Shown: positions 1 through 11,621 of the stretch, in pieces
Numbering within the stretch: the stretch's first letter is position 1
Layout of the letters: every line of letters starts with the position of its first letter
NCBI RefSeq assembly: GCF_001544475.1
Contig: NZ_FCNW02000038.1
Coordinates: 1 to 59,013 of the forward strand
Reading direction: 5' to 3'
DNA: 59,013 nucleotides
Source of the DNA: Caballeronia humi
GTDB taxonomy: Bacteria; Pseudomonadota; Gammaproteobacteria; Burkholderiales; Burkholderiaceae
Position numbers and translations under genes: made by a program
Notes under the pieces: generated by a model
What the model was told of the DNA's origin: nothing
Database searches by the model: none
The model's input: the letters and a program-made list of their open reading frames with translations, nothing else

Positions 1-290
1 TCGCACGTTCCGGAAGCGAGACCGCGCCGGACGGACCGTTAAGGCGGGAGGCGGCCATTCCATCTATCTGGCAGAAACGCGACATTTGAACTTGGGAGCT
101 AAATCAAAAAATTCGCTAATTAAGATTATGTTAAATAAGGTGACTCACTTCGATTGATGTGACCGTGCCTCGAACACAACGAAGATTCAGCCTTACGCCG
201 CACTTCAGCGGCAGCGAATGGCGAGCGGCTGGTTGAATCGTGACGGCTTCAAATAGTCCAAGCGCATAAGGGCAACCTTGGCGGTTCCGC
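1..290. other. intergenic left edge
   Basis: No gene is supported here. Bases about 85-160 are clearly more AT-rich than the rest of the window and could hold a promoter for something left of the window. The stop codon of the EF-G-like gene lies at 291-293, so this is the 3' flank of that gene. I see no convincing terminator hairpin. Confidence 0.5.
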
Positions 291-2342
291 TCATGCCGTC
301 CCGTCGTCGCCCTGCTTTTTTAGTTTCGACGCCATCCGCTCCTGCTGAGCGGGCGGCACCGGATCGTAGTGGCTGATCTGGATGCTGTAGTTGCCGTGTC
401 CGCCAGCGATGGCGTTCAGTCGAGATTGATAGTTGTTGAGTTCGGACAAAGGGACCTTTCCTACAACGACCACGGCGTTGCCAGCGGCCGTGCGTGTGCC
501 ATGAACCTGCCCGCGCTTGGCTGACAGGTCGCCGATGATGTCACCCATCGAGGCTTCCGGCGTCATCACCTCGATGTCCACGATAGGCTCAAGCAGGATG
601 GGCTGGGCTTTCAGCACGGCATCGATGAAGGCCTTACGCCCGGCGGAGACAAATGCGACTTCCTTGGAGTCGACGGGATGGCTCTTGCCGTCGAAGACGG
701 TGACGCGCACATCCTGCATCGGAAAGCCGGCAAGCGGTCCGCTGTCGATGGCCTGCAGGATGCCCTTTTCCACGGCGGGAATGAACTGGCCTGGGATAGC
801 GCCGCCCTTGACGGCGTCGACGAACTCGAAACCGGTGCCTCGCGGAAGTGGCTCCACGCGCAGCATCACTTCGCCGAATTGCCCGGCGCCCCCGGTTTGC
901 TTCTTGTGGCGATAATGCCCCTCGGCCCTGGCACCGACGGTTTCCCGATAGGCGATCGTCGGCGGCCGCGTCACGACCTCGAGCTTGTACTGCTCGGATA
1001 GTCGCTCGAGCATCAGGCGAAGGTGCAACTCGCCCAGGCCCCGTACCACCGTCTCGTTGGTGCCGACCGGGTGTTCGATGCGCAGGCACGGGTCTTCCGC
1101 ACTCAGCTTTTGCAGAATCTCCCAGAGGCGCTGCTCGTTGCCTCGGCGCGCAGGCTCGATCGCCAAACCATAGATGGGCGTGGGAAAGTGGAGCGGGGTC
1201 AGGTGGATGTTGCCGTCCTCGGGGGCGTCATGCAGCACGGCATCGAAGCCGATCTGGTCGACTTTGGCCGTGGCGCAGATATCGCCTGGCCCGGCTTGCG
1301 GGACGTCCACGTGCTCTTTGCCCTGAAGCATCATTAGATGAGCCACCTTGAATGGCTGGCGCCCGTCACCGATATAAAGCTGGGTATCGCGCCTGATCGT
1401 GCCCTGATGGATGCGAAACACGGCCATCTTGCCGAGGTAAGGGTCCATGACAATCTTGAAGGCGTGGGCCAGTACGTGTTTGTCCGCGACCGGCTCGGCT
1501 CGCACGACTTCCTTGCGACCGCCAGCGTCGCGATAGAAGAGCGGCGGATTGCCTTCCAGGGGAGTGGGCAGGAGCCGGACGAAGACGTCGAGCAATTCCG
1601 CGATGCCGGCGCCGTTGGCCGCTGACGTGAAGCAGATCGGCATCAGATGACCTTCGCGCAGCGCCCGCTCGAACGGCTCGTGCAGCTGCTCCGGGCTGAT
1701 GGCCTCCCCTTGCTCCAGGTAAAGCTCCATCAAGCCGGGATCGATCTCGACCACTTGATCGACCAGCGCATCGTGTGCAGCCGCCACCGACAGGAAATCG
1801 GCGTCGCCGACAGGGTTGAAAAAGCAATCCACCACCCGGCTGCCGCGTTGTGCCGGCAGATTGATGGGCAGGCATCCCTTGCCGAAGGTCGCCTGGATTT
1901 GCGTTAGAAGCCCCGGAAGATCGACCTTTTCGCCATCAATACCGTTCACGATGATCATTCTGCAGAGCTTGCGCTCCTCTGCCCACGCCATCATGCGCCG
2001 GGTGGTCATTTCGATGCCGGTCTGTGCATTGATGACGATGGCGGCAGTTTCCACAGCGGGCAGGACACTGATCGACAGCCCGGAGAAGTCTGGATATCCG
2101 GGCGTGTCCAGCAGATAAATGCGCGTGTCCCGGTAGTGCAGGTGGACGACAGCAGAATTCAGTGAGTGGTGATATTTGCGCTCGAACAGGTCGAAATCGC
2201 AGACCGTGGTGCCGCGCTCCACGCTGCCGGGCGCGTGTAACGCGCCGCTCTGGTGCAACAGCGCTTCGACAAGCGATGTCTTGCCGCATCCGGCATGCCC
2301 GACCAGGGCGACGGTGCGGATGGCGTCGGGACTGTACCGCAT
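291..2342 (-). CDS. EF-G-like translation GTPase (FusA paralogue)
   Basis: A 683-residue protein of the translational GTPase superfamily, close to the usual EF-G length of about 700. Visible are the P-loop GHAGCGKT (residues 15-22), the switch II motif DTPGYPDF (79-86), a domain II beta-barrel near 290-380 and EF-G domains III-V to the C-terminus. The G4 box, normally NKxD, reads NGID (133-136), so the base-contacting lysine is missing. The family normally catalyses GTP-driven tRNA-mRNA translocation or ribosome recycling. Diverged second copies also occur whose role is uncertain, and some relatives protect ribosomes from tetracycline. There are no ribosomal-protein or tuf neighbours, which argues against this being the housekeeping fusA. 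The ATG at 2342 has a GAGG about 9 nt upstream. Confidence 0.88.
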   Translation of the reverse strand: MRYSPDAIRTVALVGHAGCGKTSLVEALLHQSGALHAPGSVERGTTVCDFDLFERKYHHSLNSAVVHLHYRDTRIYLLDTPGYPDFSGLSISVLPAVETAAIVINAQTGIEMTTRRMMAWAEERKLCRMIIVNGIDGEKVDLPGLLTQIQATFGKGCLPINLPAQRGSRVVDCFFNPVGDADFLSVAAAHDALVDQVVEIDPGLMELYLEQGEAISPEQLHEPFERALREGHLMPICFTSAANGAGIAELLDVFVRLLPTPLEGNPPLFYRDAGGRKEVVRAEPVADKHVLAHAFKIVMDPYLGKMAVFRIHQGTIRRDTQLYIGDGRQPFKVAHLMMLQGKEHVDVPQAGPGDICATAKVDQIGFDAVLHDAPEDGNIHLTPLHFPTPIYGLAIEPARRGNEQRLWEILQKLSAEDPCLRIEHPVGTNETVVRGLGELHLRLMLERLSEQYKLEVVTRPPTIAYRETVGARAEGHYRHKKQTGGAGQFGEVMLRVEPLPRGTGFEFVDAVKGGAIPGQFIPAVEKGILQAIDSGPLAGFPMQDVRVTVFDGKSHPVDSKEVAFVSAGRKAFIDAVLKAQPILLEPIVDIEVMTPEASMGDIIGDLSAKRGQVHGTRTAAGNAVVVVGKVPLSELNNYQSRLNAIAGGHGNYSIQISHYDPVPPAQQERMASKLKKQGDDGTA

Positions 2343-2548
2343 GGCGGCCCTCGTCCGGTGGTGGATGTGGGGCCATTATTGGCGAAAATGGACCTGCGTG
2401 CCATGCCGGATAATCGTCCCATTCGTCGCCGCGCCACCGTCGCTGCGATCGTGACGATGCGCCGCGCCGCGCTGTCTACTGTTACCCAACGTTGAATAGC
2501 TGGGCGCGTTGCCGAAGAACATGGCGATGGCGCAATGGCGCTCCTCTT

Positions 2549-3949
2549 CTACTTGCTTACCGAGCCTCGCGGAGCAAGCGGCAGGCGGACCTGAAACGTG
2601 GTGCGGCCCGGACGCGAATCGACGCGAATCTCTCCGCTATGCCGCTGGACCACCGTCTGGTAGGAGATGTCGAGACCCAGACCCGTGCCCTCGCCCAGCG
2701 GCTTGGTCGTGAAAAACGGCTCGAACAGGTGCGGCATTACTTCCGGCGCGATGCCGGACCCGTTGTCGGTGATTTCGATGACGGCATCGTTCGCGTCGCG
2801 GCCAGTGCGGATGACAATCTCTCCCTTGCCCTCCATTGCGTCGATGGCGTTGTCGATCAGGTTGGTCCATACCTGGTTGAGTTCGCTGCCATACACCACC
2901 AATTTCGGCAGGCTGCGATCATATTCCCTGCGCACGGTGACACCGTGCTTGAGCCGGTGCTGCATGATGGTGAGCGTATCTTCGATGCCGCCGTGGAGAT
3001 CGACCGCCTGCTGCGGCGCCTGGTCCATGTACGAGTAGGACTTCATCGCTTTGACGATTTCGGAGATGCGCACCGCGCCGCGCCGCGTTTCCTCCACCAG
3101 CGAACGCAGTTCCAGGGTTGCCGCGAGCCATTGGATGCCGGCCGCAAACTGTTCCTCGTTCAGGCGGGTCACCAGCGGTTCGAGGTCCGCGGGCCTGATC
3201 CCTGTTCGCGCGAGGGACGGCGCCATAAGCCATGGCCTCGCGATGCCGAACTTCGCCAGCCAGTCGAGAAGCGCGTCCTCGGCCTCGCTCTGCTGCAACG
3301 CGTCGCCGGCGGGGCCGTGCGCCGGTCCCTTGCTCGCGCCGAGGCTATCGAGCGCGCTCATCGCGTCCGGCGGAATGGTGCTGCGACTGAGCGCGACAGC
3401 CGCATTGTTCAGCATCGCAAGTGTCTCGACCGCGCAATCGGCCGTGCGCGCCACCGCCGCCGCCGGATTGTTCAGCTCATGCGCGAGCCCCGCCGCGAGA
3501 GTGCCCAGTGCGGCCAGCTTCTCCCGGTTGCGCACGGTTGCCTCCAGGGTGGTGAGGCGATCGAGGGATGTACGGAAAATCGCTCGGCTGAAGGCCTCGG
3601 AGGACAAGAGCAGTTCCTTGAACGCGCGTTCCGGAAGCAGCGCCATGTGGCAAGGAGTCGCGGCAACGACCGTGCCTGGCGCAGGCGTACCCGCGAGCAG
3701 GGCCGCGCCCCCAAAGAAGCTTGGCGCGATAAACCGGTTAGTAGGTATCTGCTTCGCTCCGGAAAACTTCGTGGCCTGGCACTCCCCTTCCAGCACGACG
3801 AAAAAAACGGGATTCGTGTCGCCTTCCCGTCGGAGAACGTCCCCCGCTTTTACGTGGATTTCCGCCAGGTGGTCGCCCAGCCACTGCAACCGTTCGTCCG
3901 ATAGTTCCGCGAATGGCGGCACTGCACGCAGTTTGGCAAGGTCGATCAT
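2549..3949 (-). CDS. cNMP-binding-domain sensor histidine kinase
   Basis: A 466-residue soluble kinase. Residues about 10-125 form a cyclic-nucleotide-binding/Crp-like sensory fold. The dimerisation/phosphoacceptor helix carries AHELNNP with His157. The C-terminus is an HATPase domain with N-box NLIDNA (363-368), DNGSGI (395-400) and GEGTGLGL (419-426). No membrane segment is visible, so it should sense a cytoplasmic signal. Its ATG overlaps the stop of the upstream receiver-oxidoreductase gene as ATGA, so the two should be co-translated and the receiver next door is the obvious phosphotransfer target. It is a clear paralogue of the kinase at 6131-7543: both start MI.L..L and share the SYSYMDQ and YGSELNQVWT blocks. 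The effector nucleotide or ligand cannot be read from sequence. Confidence 0.9.
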   Translation of the reverse strand: MIDLAKLRAVPPFAELSDERLQWLGDHLAEIHVKAGDVLRREGDTNPVFFVVLEGECQATKFSGAKQIPTNRFIAPSFFGGAALLAGTPAPGTVVAATPCHMALLPERAFKELLLSSEAFSRAIFRTSLDRLTTLEATVRNREKLAALGTLAAGLAHELNNPAAAVARTADCAVETLAMLNNAAVALSRSTIPPDAMSALDSLGASKGPAHGPAGDALQQSEAEDALLDWLAKFGIARPWLMAPSLARTGIRPADLEPLVTRLNEEQFAAGIQWLAATLELRSLVEETRRGAVRISEIVKAMKSYSYMDQAPQQAVDLHGGIEDTLTIMQHRLKHGVTVRREYDRSLPKLVVYGSELNQVWTNLIDNAIDAMEGKGEIVIRTGRDANDAVIEITDNGSGIAPEVMPHLFEPFFTTKPLGEGTGLGLDISYQTVVQRHSGEIRVDSRPGRTTFQVRLPLAPRGSVSK

Positions 3950-5607
3950 AAAGTAGCCAGGTATTGATGAACCAGATGCACGGTGGTCGAGCCCTCGCCC
4001 ACGGCTGCCGCGACTCGCTTGATCGAGCCGGCACGCACGTCACCCGCCGCAAAGATGCCAGGCACGCTCGTCTCCAGCAGGAAGGGGTCGCGAGCCAGTG
4101 ACCATCCGCGCGGGCGCTTGCCGTCCGTCAGCAACGCCCGCCCGGTCACCACGAAGCCGTTGTCGTCGCGCTCCACGACATTGCCCAGCCATTCGGTACA
4201 CGGCTCGGCACCGATGCAGATAAACAGGGCACCGGCCGGGACAACTTCGATCGCGCCGGTGTTGACATCGCACAACGCAATTTCCGACAGATGGCCTTCG
4301 CCGTCGACGCTGGACACCAGGGTGTGAGGACGCACGCTGACGTTAGGGGTCTCGCCGATCTCGTCGATCAGGTAGCGCGAGACCCCTGCACCGAGCGACG
4401 GGCCACGGCACACAATCACGACATTGCGCGCGTACTTGCAGAGGAACATCGCGGCCTGACCGGCCGAATTGCTCGCTCCGACCACATAGATATCCTGATT
4501 CGCGCAGCAGACTGCTTCGGTCATCGCCGCACCGTAGTAGACGCCCGCTCCCGTGAGACGCTCCACGCCGGGCGCGTCCAGCTTCCGGTACGCCACGCCG
4601 CTCGCCACCAGGAGCGCATGGCAGCTCACCTCCGAGCCGTCGGTCAGGGTGACGAACTTGTAGGGACCTTCGACTCGGGTGCCGACCGCCCGCTGTGTCA
4701 CGATGATCTCGGCGCCGAAACGCTTGGCCTGGGTGAGCGCGCGCCGCGACAGTTCCGCGCCGCTCACCCCGGTGGGGAACCCGAGATAGTTCTCAATGCG
4801 CGAAGTGGTGCCTGCCTGTCCACCCGGCGCCTGGCGCTCGATGATCGCCGACTTCAAGCCCTCCGACGCGCCATATACGGCGGCGGCCAGCCCTGCCGGT
4901 CCGCCGCCCACGATCAGCATGTCGTAAAAGGGTGTTGTCGAATGGGTGATCAGTCCCACTTTGTCGGCAATCTGAGCGATCGTCGGACGGCTCAGCGCCG
5001 AGCCGTCCTCGAAAATCAGCACGGGCAGCTGGCTCGCGGCAGCGTCGAGCGAACTCAGCAATGCGTCGGCCTCGCCGCCGCTCGCCACGTCCAGCCATTT
5101 ATATGGAATATGATTGCGCGCCATGAAGTCGCGCATCTGATGGCCTTGCGGCGACCAGCGATGGTCGATCAGGCGAATCCCCTTGAAAGTGCTGCGCCAC
5201 GCTGCCTGCCATGCTTCGAGCAGATCGTCGAGCACCGGGTAGAAAGTAAGCTCCGGCGGATGCCACGGCTTCAGCAGGTAATAGTCGAGCCGCACCTTGT
5301 TGATCGCGCGGATCGCGATGTCGGTGTCGGCGTACGCCGTCAGCAGCACCCGCTTGGCTTCGGGAAACAGCGCGATCGCCTGCTCAAGAAACTCGATGCC
5401 ACTCATTTGCGGCATGCGCTGGTCGACGAGAAACAGGGCGACCGAGCGGTTCTGCAACCGCAGTTGATGAGCCGCTTCGAGCGCGGCCTGCCCCGATCCG
5501 GCACGCACGATCAGATAGTGCTCGCCGTATCCAAGCCGCAGGTCGCGCGCGACCGCGTCAACCACTTCCGGGTCGTCGTCGACCGCGATGATGACGGGCT
5601 TGTCCAT
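3946..5607 (-). CDS. receiver domain fused to thioredoxin-reductase-like FAD oxidoreductase
   Basis: A 553-residue fusion. Residues 1-125 are a CheY-like receiver with DDD near 10-12, phosphoacceptor Asp62 in LVDQRMP and Lys113 in LLKPW. A linker/glutaredoxin-like segment (about 140-220) follows. From 228 there is a thioredoxin-reductase-type pyridine nucleotide oxidoreductase with FAD motif GGGPAGLAAAVYG and an NADPH motif VVGASNSAGQ. Where TrxB carries its redox CxxC, this protein reads YYGAAMTEAVCC: the first cysteine is replaced and only a nearby CC pair remains. It is therefore unlikely to be an ordinary thioredoxin reductase. Receiver phosphorylation may gate NADPH oxidation, or the domain may act as a redox sensor. 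It is first in a two-gene unit with the kinase at 2549-3949 and divergent from the kinase at 6131. Confidence 0.88.
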   Translation of the reverse strand: MDKPVIIAVDDDPEVVDAVARDLRLGYGEHYLIVRAGSGQAALEAAHQLRLQNRSVALFLVDQRMPQMSGIEFLEQAIALFPEAKRVLLTAYADTDIAIRAINKVRLDYYLLKPWHPPELTFYPVLDDLLEAWQAAWRSTFKGIRLIDHRWSPQGHQMRDFMARNHIPYKWLDVASGGEADALLSSLDAAASQLPVLIFEDGSALSRPTIAQIADKVGLITHSTTPFYDMLIVGGGPAGLAAAVYGASEGLKSAIIERQAPGGQAGTTSRIENYLGFPTGVSGAELSRRALTQAKRFGAEIIVTQRAVGTRVEGPYKFVTLTDGSEVSCHALLVASGVAYRKLDAPGVERLTGAGVYYGAAMTEAVCCANQDIYVVGASNSAGQAAMFLCKYARNVVIVCRGPSLGAGVSRYLIDEIGETPNVSVRPHTLVSSVDGEGHLSEIALCDVNTGAIEVVPAGALFICIGAEPCTEWLGNVVERDDNGFVVTGRALLTDGKRPRGWSLARDPFLLETSVPGIFAAGDVRAGSIKRVAAAVGEGSTTVHLVHQYLATL

Positions 5608-6130
5608 GTTTCTTGCAGACTCGATGAGCGATTCCGGTCGACGGACTGGACATGATCGAACGCAGGGTCGCCCGTGAAACGGCCGATCTCATGCGGCCCG
5701 CCGCAGTGCACATATGACTCTACAAGCCTAGCACTTTGAGCCGGGGTTGCCAGATCGGTCTTGCGGCCTGCAAGGATTCCAACATGCAGCAAGATGCACC
5801 GCACACCGCCGAGACCCGCAGCAATCCGAGGCCTACCTGCCGTCACTTTGCTTGAAACAGGGTGACCCCAGATTGAACGGCGTCTAATGTCAATCGCATA
5901 TCTGGCATCGCCCAGAATGCATATGATAGGTGCAGGCGGGCGGCGTCCAGCGCCCCACGATGGCGTGTGGGGGCATTCGTCTGCTTTTTCACCGTGATGC
6001 GCAATCAGGGGCTGACGGGACAGGTGGCATTCAGCGCAAAGGCCTCGGGTCGTCGGTGCGCTCAGGGGAAACGGCCGGATGATGACGACACCGCTTCGCC
6101 TGTATCTCCGTCGTGAGGCGGGAGCGAACC
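5608..6130. other. divergent intergenic region between oxidoreductase and kinase genes
   Basis: About 520 bases without a supportable gene, separating the minus-strand receiver-oxidoreductase start from the plus-strand kinase start. It must hold both promoters. I saw no clear Fnr/Crp-type dyad and no convincing sigma-54 -24/-12 pair. The 297-codon frame running across it on the minus strand is an upstream extension of an overlapping frame and has no gene-like composition. Confidence 0.5.
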
Positions 6131-7543
6131 ATGATCGAACTCGACGAGTTGGGCAGGATACCGGTCTTCGCGGACCTCCCGCGTGAACGTCTGCAATGGC
6201 TGTCCGACAACCTGACCGAATTCGCCGCCAAGGCGGGAGACGTGCTGCTCCGTGAAAACGAAATGAGCACCGGTCTGCTCCTTCTTCTTGAAGGAGAGGC
6301 CCGGACAAGGAGACGTGCCGAAGGCGAGCTTTCCTCTGAGCGCTTTGTCGCACCCGAAATCTTCGGAACGCCGTGCATGGTTGCGTCAATCCCTTATCCA
6401 GCAACCCTCAGTGCTGCAACCGATTGCCGTCTTGCGCGGCTTCCGGAAGTAGCCTTCCGCGATTTATTCGTGTCGTGCGGTTCATTTACACGCATTGTCG
6501 CCCGGGTGATGACCGACTGGCTCACCGCGCTCGAAACGGCTGGGCGCAATCGCGAGAAACTGGCCGCCCTAGGCAAGCTCTCGGCCGGGCTTGCGCACGA
6601 GCTGAATAATCCTGCGTCAGCCATGACGCGGGCACTCGACCACATGCTTGGCGAAATTGCGAGGCTAGAGGATTCAGCCCTGGCGCTTGGCTCGCGCGCA
6701 GTTCCTCGCGAGGCCGTCGATGAACTTAGGGCCTTGGCCGCGCGCGGCGCAACGCAGGCCGGCACAAGCGCAGAGAATGCGCTACGGCAAGGCGAAGCGG
6801 AGTCGCTGCTCGGTGACTGGCTTGCTACCCATGGCGTGGCAAAGCCGTGGCTGACGGCCCCATGCCTGATCGCGCATGGAATCACATCCGATGCCCTCGC
6901 GCAACTGGCTGCCCGCCTGAACGCGGAGCAACTCGATGCGGCCGTTTCGTGGATTGCCCAGATCCTGGAGCTTCGCTCGCTGATGCATGAGGCGATGCGC
7001 AGCGCGGCCCGGATCTCCGATATTGTGAAGGCCGTGAAGTCCTACTCGTACATGGATCAGGGACCGCGGCAGGAAGTCGACATTCACAACGGCATCGAGG
7101 ATACTTTGACCGTGATGGCGCATGAACTCAACCCGGGCATCGTGATAGTGCGCGACTACGACCGCAGCCTGCCGCGTCTTTCGGTGTATGGCAGCGAACT
7201 CAACCAGGTATGGACCCGGATCATCGAAAATGCCGTCGAGGCGATGAACGGACACGGCGAACTGACTGTCCGCACGCGTCGCCATGCGGACCATGCGGTG
7301 GTCGAGATCACCGACACCGGGCCCGGTATTCCGAAGGAGGTCGGGCCGCACCTGTTCGAGCCTTTCTTTACGTCGAAGCCGGATAGCCAGGCGCAGGGGC
7401 ACGGCCTGGGGATGGGGTTGCACATCGCCTATCGTATCGTGGTCAACCGGCATGGCGGTACGATCGAAGCCGGCTCGAGTCCGGCCGAAACAATTTTCCG
7501 CGTGAGGTTGCCGCTGGCGGACAAAGGGACAGGCAGCGTCTGA
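6131..7543 (+). CDS. cNMP-binding-domain sensor histidine kinase (paralogue)
   Basis: A 470-residue kinase with the same architecture as the gene at 2549-3949: N-terminal cyclic-nucleotide-binding fold (about 10-125), phosphoacceptor helix AHELNNP with His156, and HATPase domain with TDTGPGIP and GHGLGMGL boxes. The N-box reads RIIENAVEAM, so the first Asn of the usual NxxxN pair is Arg while the functionally important second Asn is kept. The start is placed at ATG 6131, after GGGAG, because it aligns with the paralogue; a GTG at 6113 would add six residues. It is transcribed away from the receiver-oxidoreductase, suggesting two kinases feeding one receiver with different ligand sensitivities. 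That link is inference from gene order and paralogy. Confidence 0.9.
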   Translation: MIELDELGRIPVFADLPRERLQWLSDNLTEFAAKAGDVLLRENEMSTGLLLLLEGEARTRRRAEGELSSERFVAPEIFGTPCMVASIPYPATLSAATDCRLARLPEVAFRDLFVSCGSFTRIVARVMTDWLTALETAGRNREKLAALGKLSAGLAHELNNPASAMTRALDHMLGEIARLEDSALALGSRAVPREAVDELRALAARGATQAGTSAENALRQGEAESLLGDWLATHGVAKPWLTAPCLIAHGITSDALAQLAARLNAEQLDAAVSWIAQILELRSLMHEAMRSAARISDIVKAVKSYSYMDQGPRQEVDIHNGIEDTLTVMAHELNPGIVIVRDYDRSLPRLSVYGSELNQVWTRIIENAVEAMNGHGELTVRTRRHADHAVVEITDTGPGIPKEVGPHLFEPFFTSKPDSQAQGHGLGMGLHIAYRIVVNRHGGTIEAGSSPAETIFRVRLPLADKGTGSV

Positions 7544-7581
7544 GCCAATGGTACAGGCGGGACGCCCGATGCGTCGGCGCC

Positions 7582-8133
7582 TCATGAACTCCTCCACTTG
7601 ATCGAGCATCCGAGCGCCGGATACTGCATATCCGGGCCGACGCCGGTTTGCGCGATCTGCTGCATTGCCTCGAACAGTTCGCGGCGCGCGCCGGGCACCG
7701 GAACCTTGCGTGAAGCATCCAGCCTGCCGCGGTATTGCAACAGCAAGTTGGCGTCGAAACCGAAGAACTCCGGCGTGCACGCCGCACCGTACGCCTGCGC
7801 AACCTGCTGCGCCTCATCATGCAGATACGGGAAAGGAAACTGCCGCTCGACCGCGAGCGCTACCATGCGTTTGAACGAGTCCTCCGGATAGGCGGCGGCG
7901 TCGTTCGAGTTGATCCCCACGGTGCCGATACCCAATGCCGCCAACTCGCGCGCTTCGTGCACGATCCGCGGCAAGGCAGCCTGCACGTACGGACAATGGT
8001 TGCACATGAAGATCACGACGAGCCCCTTCGCGCCGCGCACGTCGTCAAGCGTACAGGTTCGCCCGTCGGTTGCGGGCAGCGAAAACGCGGGCGCGGCAAG
8101 GCCGAGTTCGCCTGCGGGAGATTCGGTAGCCAT
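7582..8133 (-). CDS. thioredoxin-like (AhpC/TSA or TlpA-type) protein
   Basis: A 183-residue protein with a thioredoxin fold. Residues 37-50 give the strand followed by CNHCPY, with an active-site-like CxxC at 44-47. Later sequence has the INSNDAAAYPEDS and GAACTPEFFGFD (cis-Pro loop) segments typical of the 'thioredoxin family protein' group related to peroxiredoxins. There is no signal peptide, so it is probably cytoplasmic. GAGGAG lies 6 nt before the ATG. It follows the glycosidase gene by 76 nt on the same strand and converges with the kinase at 7543. Proximity to the thioredoxin-reductase-like fusion makes a redox partnership possible but not demonstrated. Confidence 0.85.
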   Translation of the reverse strand: MATESPAGELGLAAPAFSLPATDGRTCTLDDVRGAKGLVVIFMCNHCPYVQAALPRIVHEARELAALGIGTVGINSNDAAAYPEDSFKRMVALAVERQFPFPYLHDEAQQVAQAYGAACTPEFFGFDANLLLQYRGRLDASRKVPVPGARRELFEAMQQIAQTGVGPDMQYPALGCSIKWRSS

Positions 8134-8209
8134 CGGTTGCTCCTCGACTCACGGGTTGGACAGAATTCATCGCGCATTGTGCGCCAACGGCCTTCCAGCA
8201 TTCAAAACG

Positions 8210-10951
<2,742 letters not shown>

Positions 10952-10983
10952 GGAACCTCCCGACCCGAAATCGACTATCGAAC

Positions 10984-11002
10984 ACGTTCAGAGCGTGAAC
11001 GT
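10984..11002. repeat. inverted repeat upstream of the glycosidase gene
   Basis: ACGTTCA (10984-10990) and TGAACGT (10996-11002) are perfect 7-bp arms around a 5-base spacer, just upstream of the glycosidase start at 10951. The size fits a dimeric repressor operator. Alternatively it is a weak hairpin between the glycosidase and the broken ORF at 11044. Confidence 0.4.
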
Positions 11003-11043
11003 CTGTCCTTTTTGCACCACGAGCGCCGTGTGCGCAACGCGCA

Positions 11044-11481
11044 TCAGGTGCTCGACATCCCCTCGATACACATCGGTTCGACTAGTGGCCACACCTGGAA
11101 CGGGGTTGCACGCGGCGTTTGCGGCGGCTCGCCGTCGGCGATCGAGCGCTGCTCAATCGAGGGGGCATACAGCGACACTGGAAAATGCACCGCGACGTAC
11201 AAGCTGGCAGCCTCGGGAACGCCCGCCGTGCGTCGCGCGCGCAACCACATTTCGACGACGGGCCCGTTCAACCCTTCATGATAATTGCCATCTCATTGCA
11301 ACGGCGATCCGCCGTACCGGCCAGCGTACTCCGGATTGGCAACAGCGTGCGTGCACAGACCGAGCGGTGTGAGCAAGCCTTCATGCTGACATTCGAACGT
11401 CAGCTTCGTCCAGATTTGATCGAACGATTGAACCGTATCGATTTCGGCATTTTCAGGCAGCCCCGACAAGACGCCTCTTCG
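11044..11481 (-). pseudogene. unknown ORF interrupted by one in-frame TGA
   Basis: Reading the minus strand from a TTG at about 11481 (after GAAGAGGCG), one frame stays open to 11044 except for a single TGA at 11293-11295. The flanking translation is coherent across the stop: RYGGSPLQ, stop, DGNYHEGLNG. Third positions remain GC-biased on both sides, as in neighbouring genes. The second part (about 82 codons, containing SLYVAVHFPVSLYAPS) resembles a genuine protein, but I do not recognise the family. The simplest reading is a recent nonsense mutation (for example TGG to TGA), a sequencing error, or a small unrelated ORF pair. The start is uncertain; the frame is open further upstream into the psuG leader. 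Confidence 0.38.
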
Positions 11482-11621
11482 AAGATGCGTACGCCCTGAA
11501 GGCGATCGCACTTGAAGCAACAGGCCCGGTGGCAACGGTGCCCCCCCGCGCTTGCAAAGCGAGCCGTCGACGAGCCTTGTGCCGCATACTTGAAATGAAT
11601 CACACCGCGGAGGGCATCGAC

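Noticed and set aside
2492..3904. 470-codon plus-strand open frame
   Set aside because: It is antisense to the well-supported histidine kinase and has no motif; such frames are expected in GC-rich coding DNA.
5511..6404. 297-codon minus-strand frame across the divergent region
   Set aside because: Overlaps starts of two real genes and has no recognisable domain; the region is better read as promoters.
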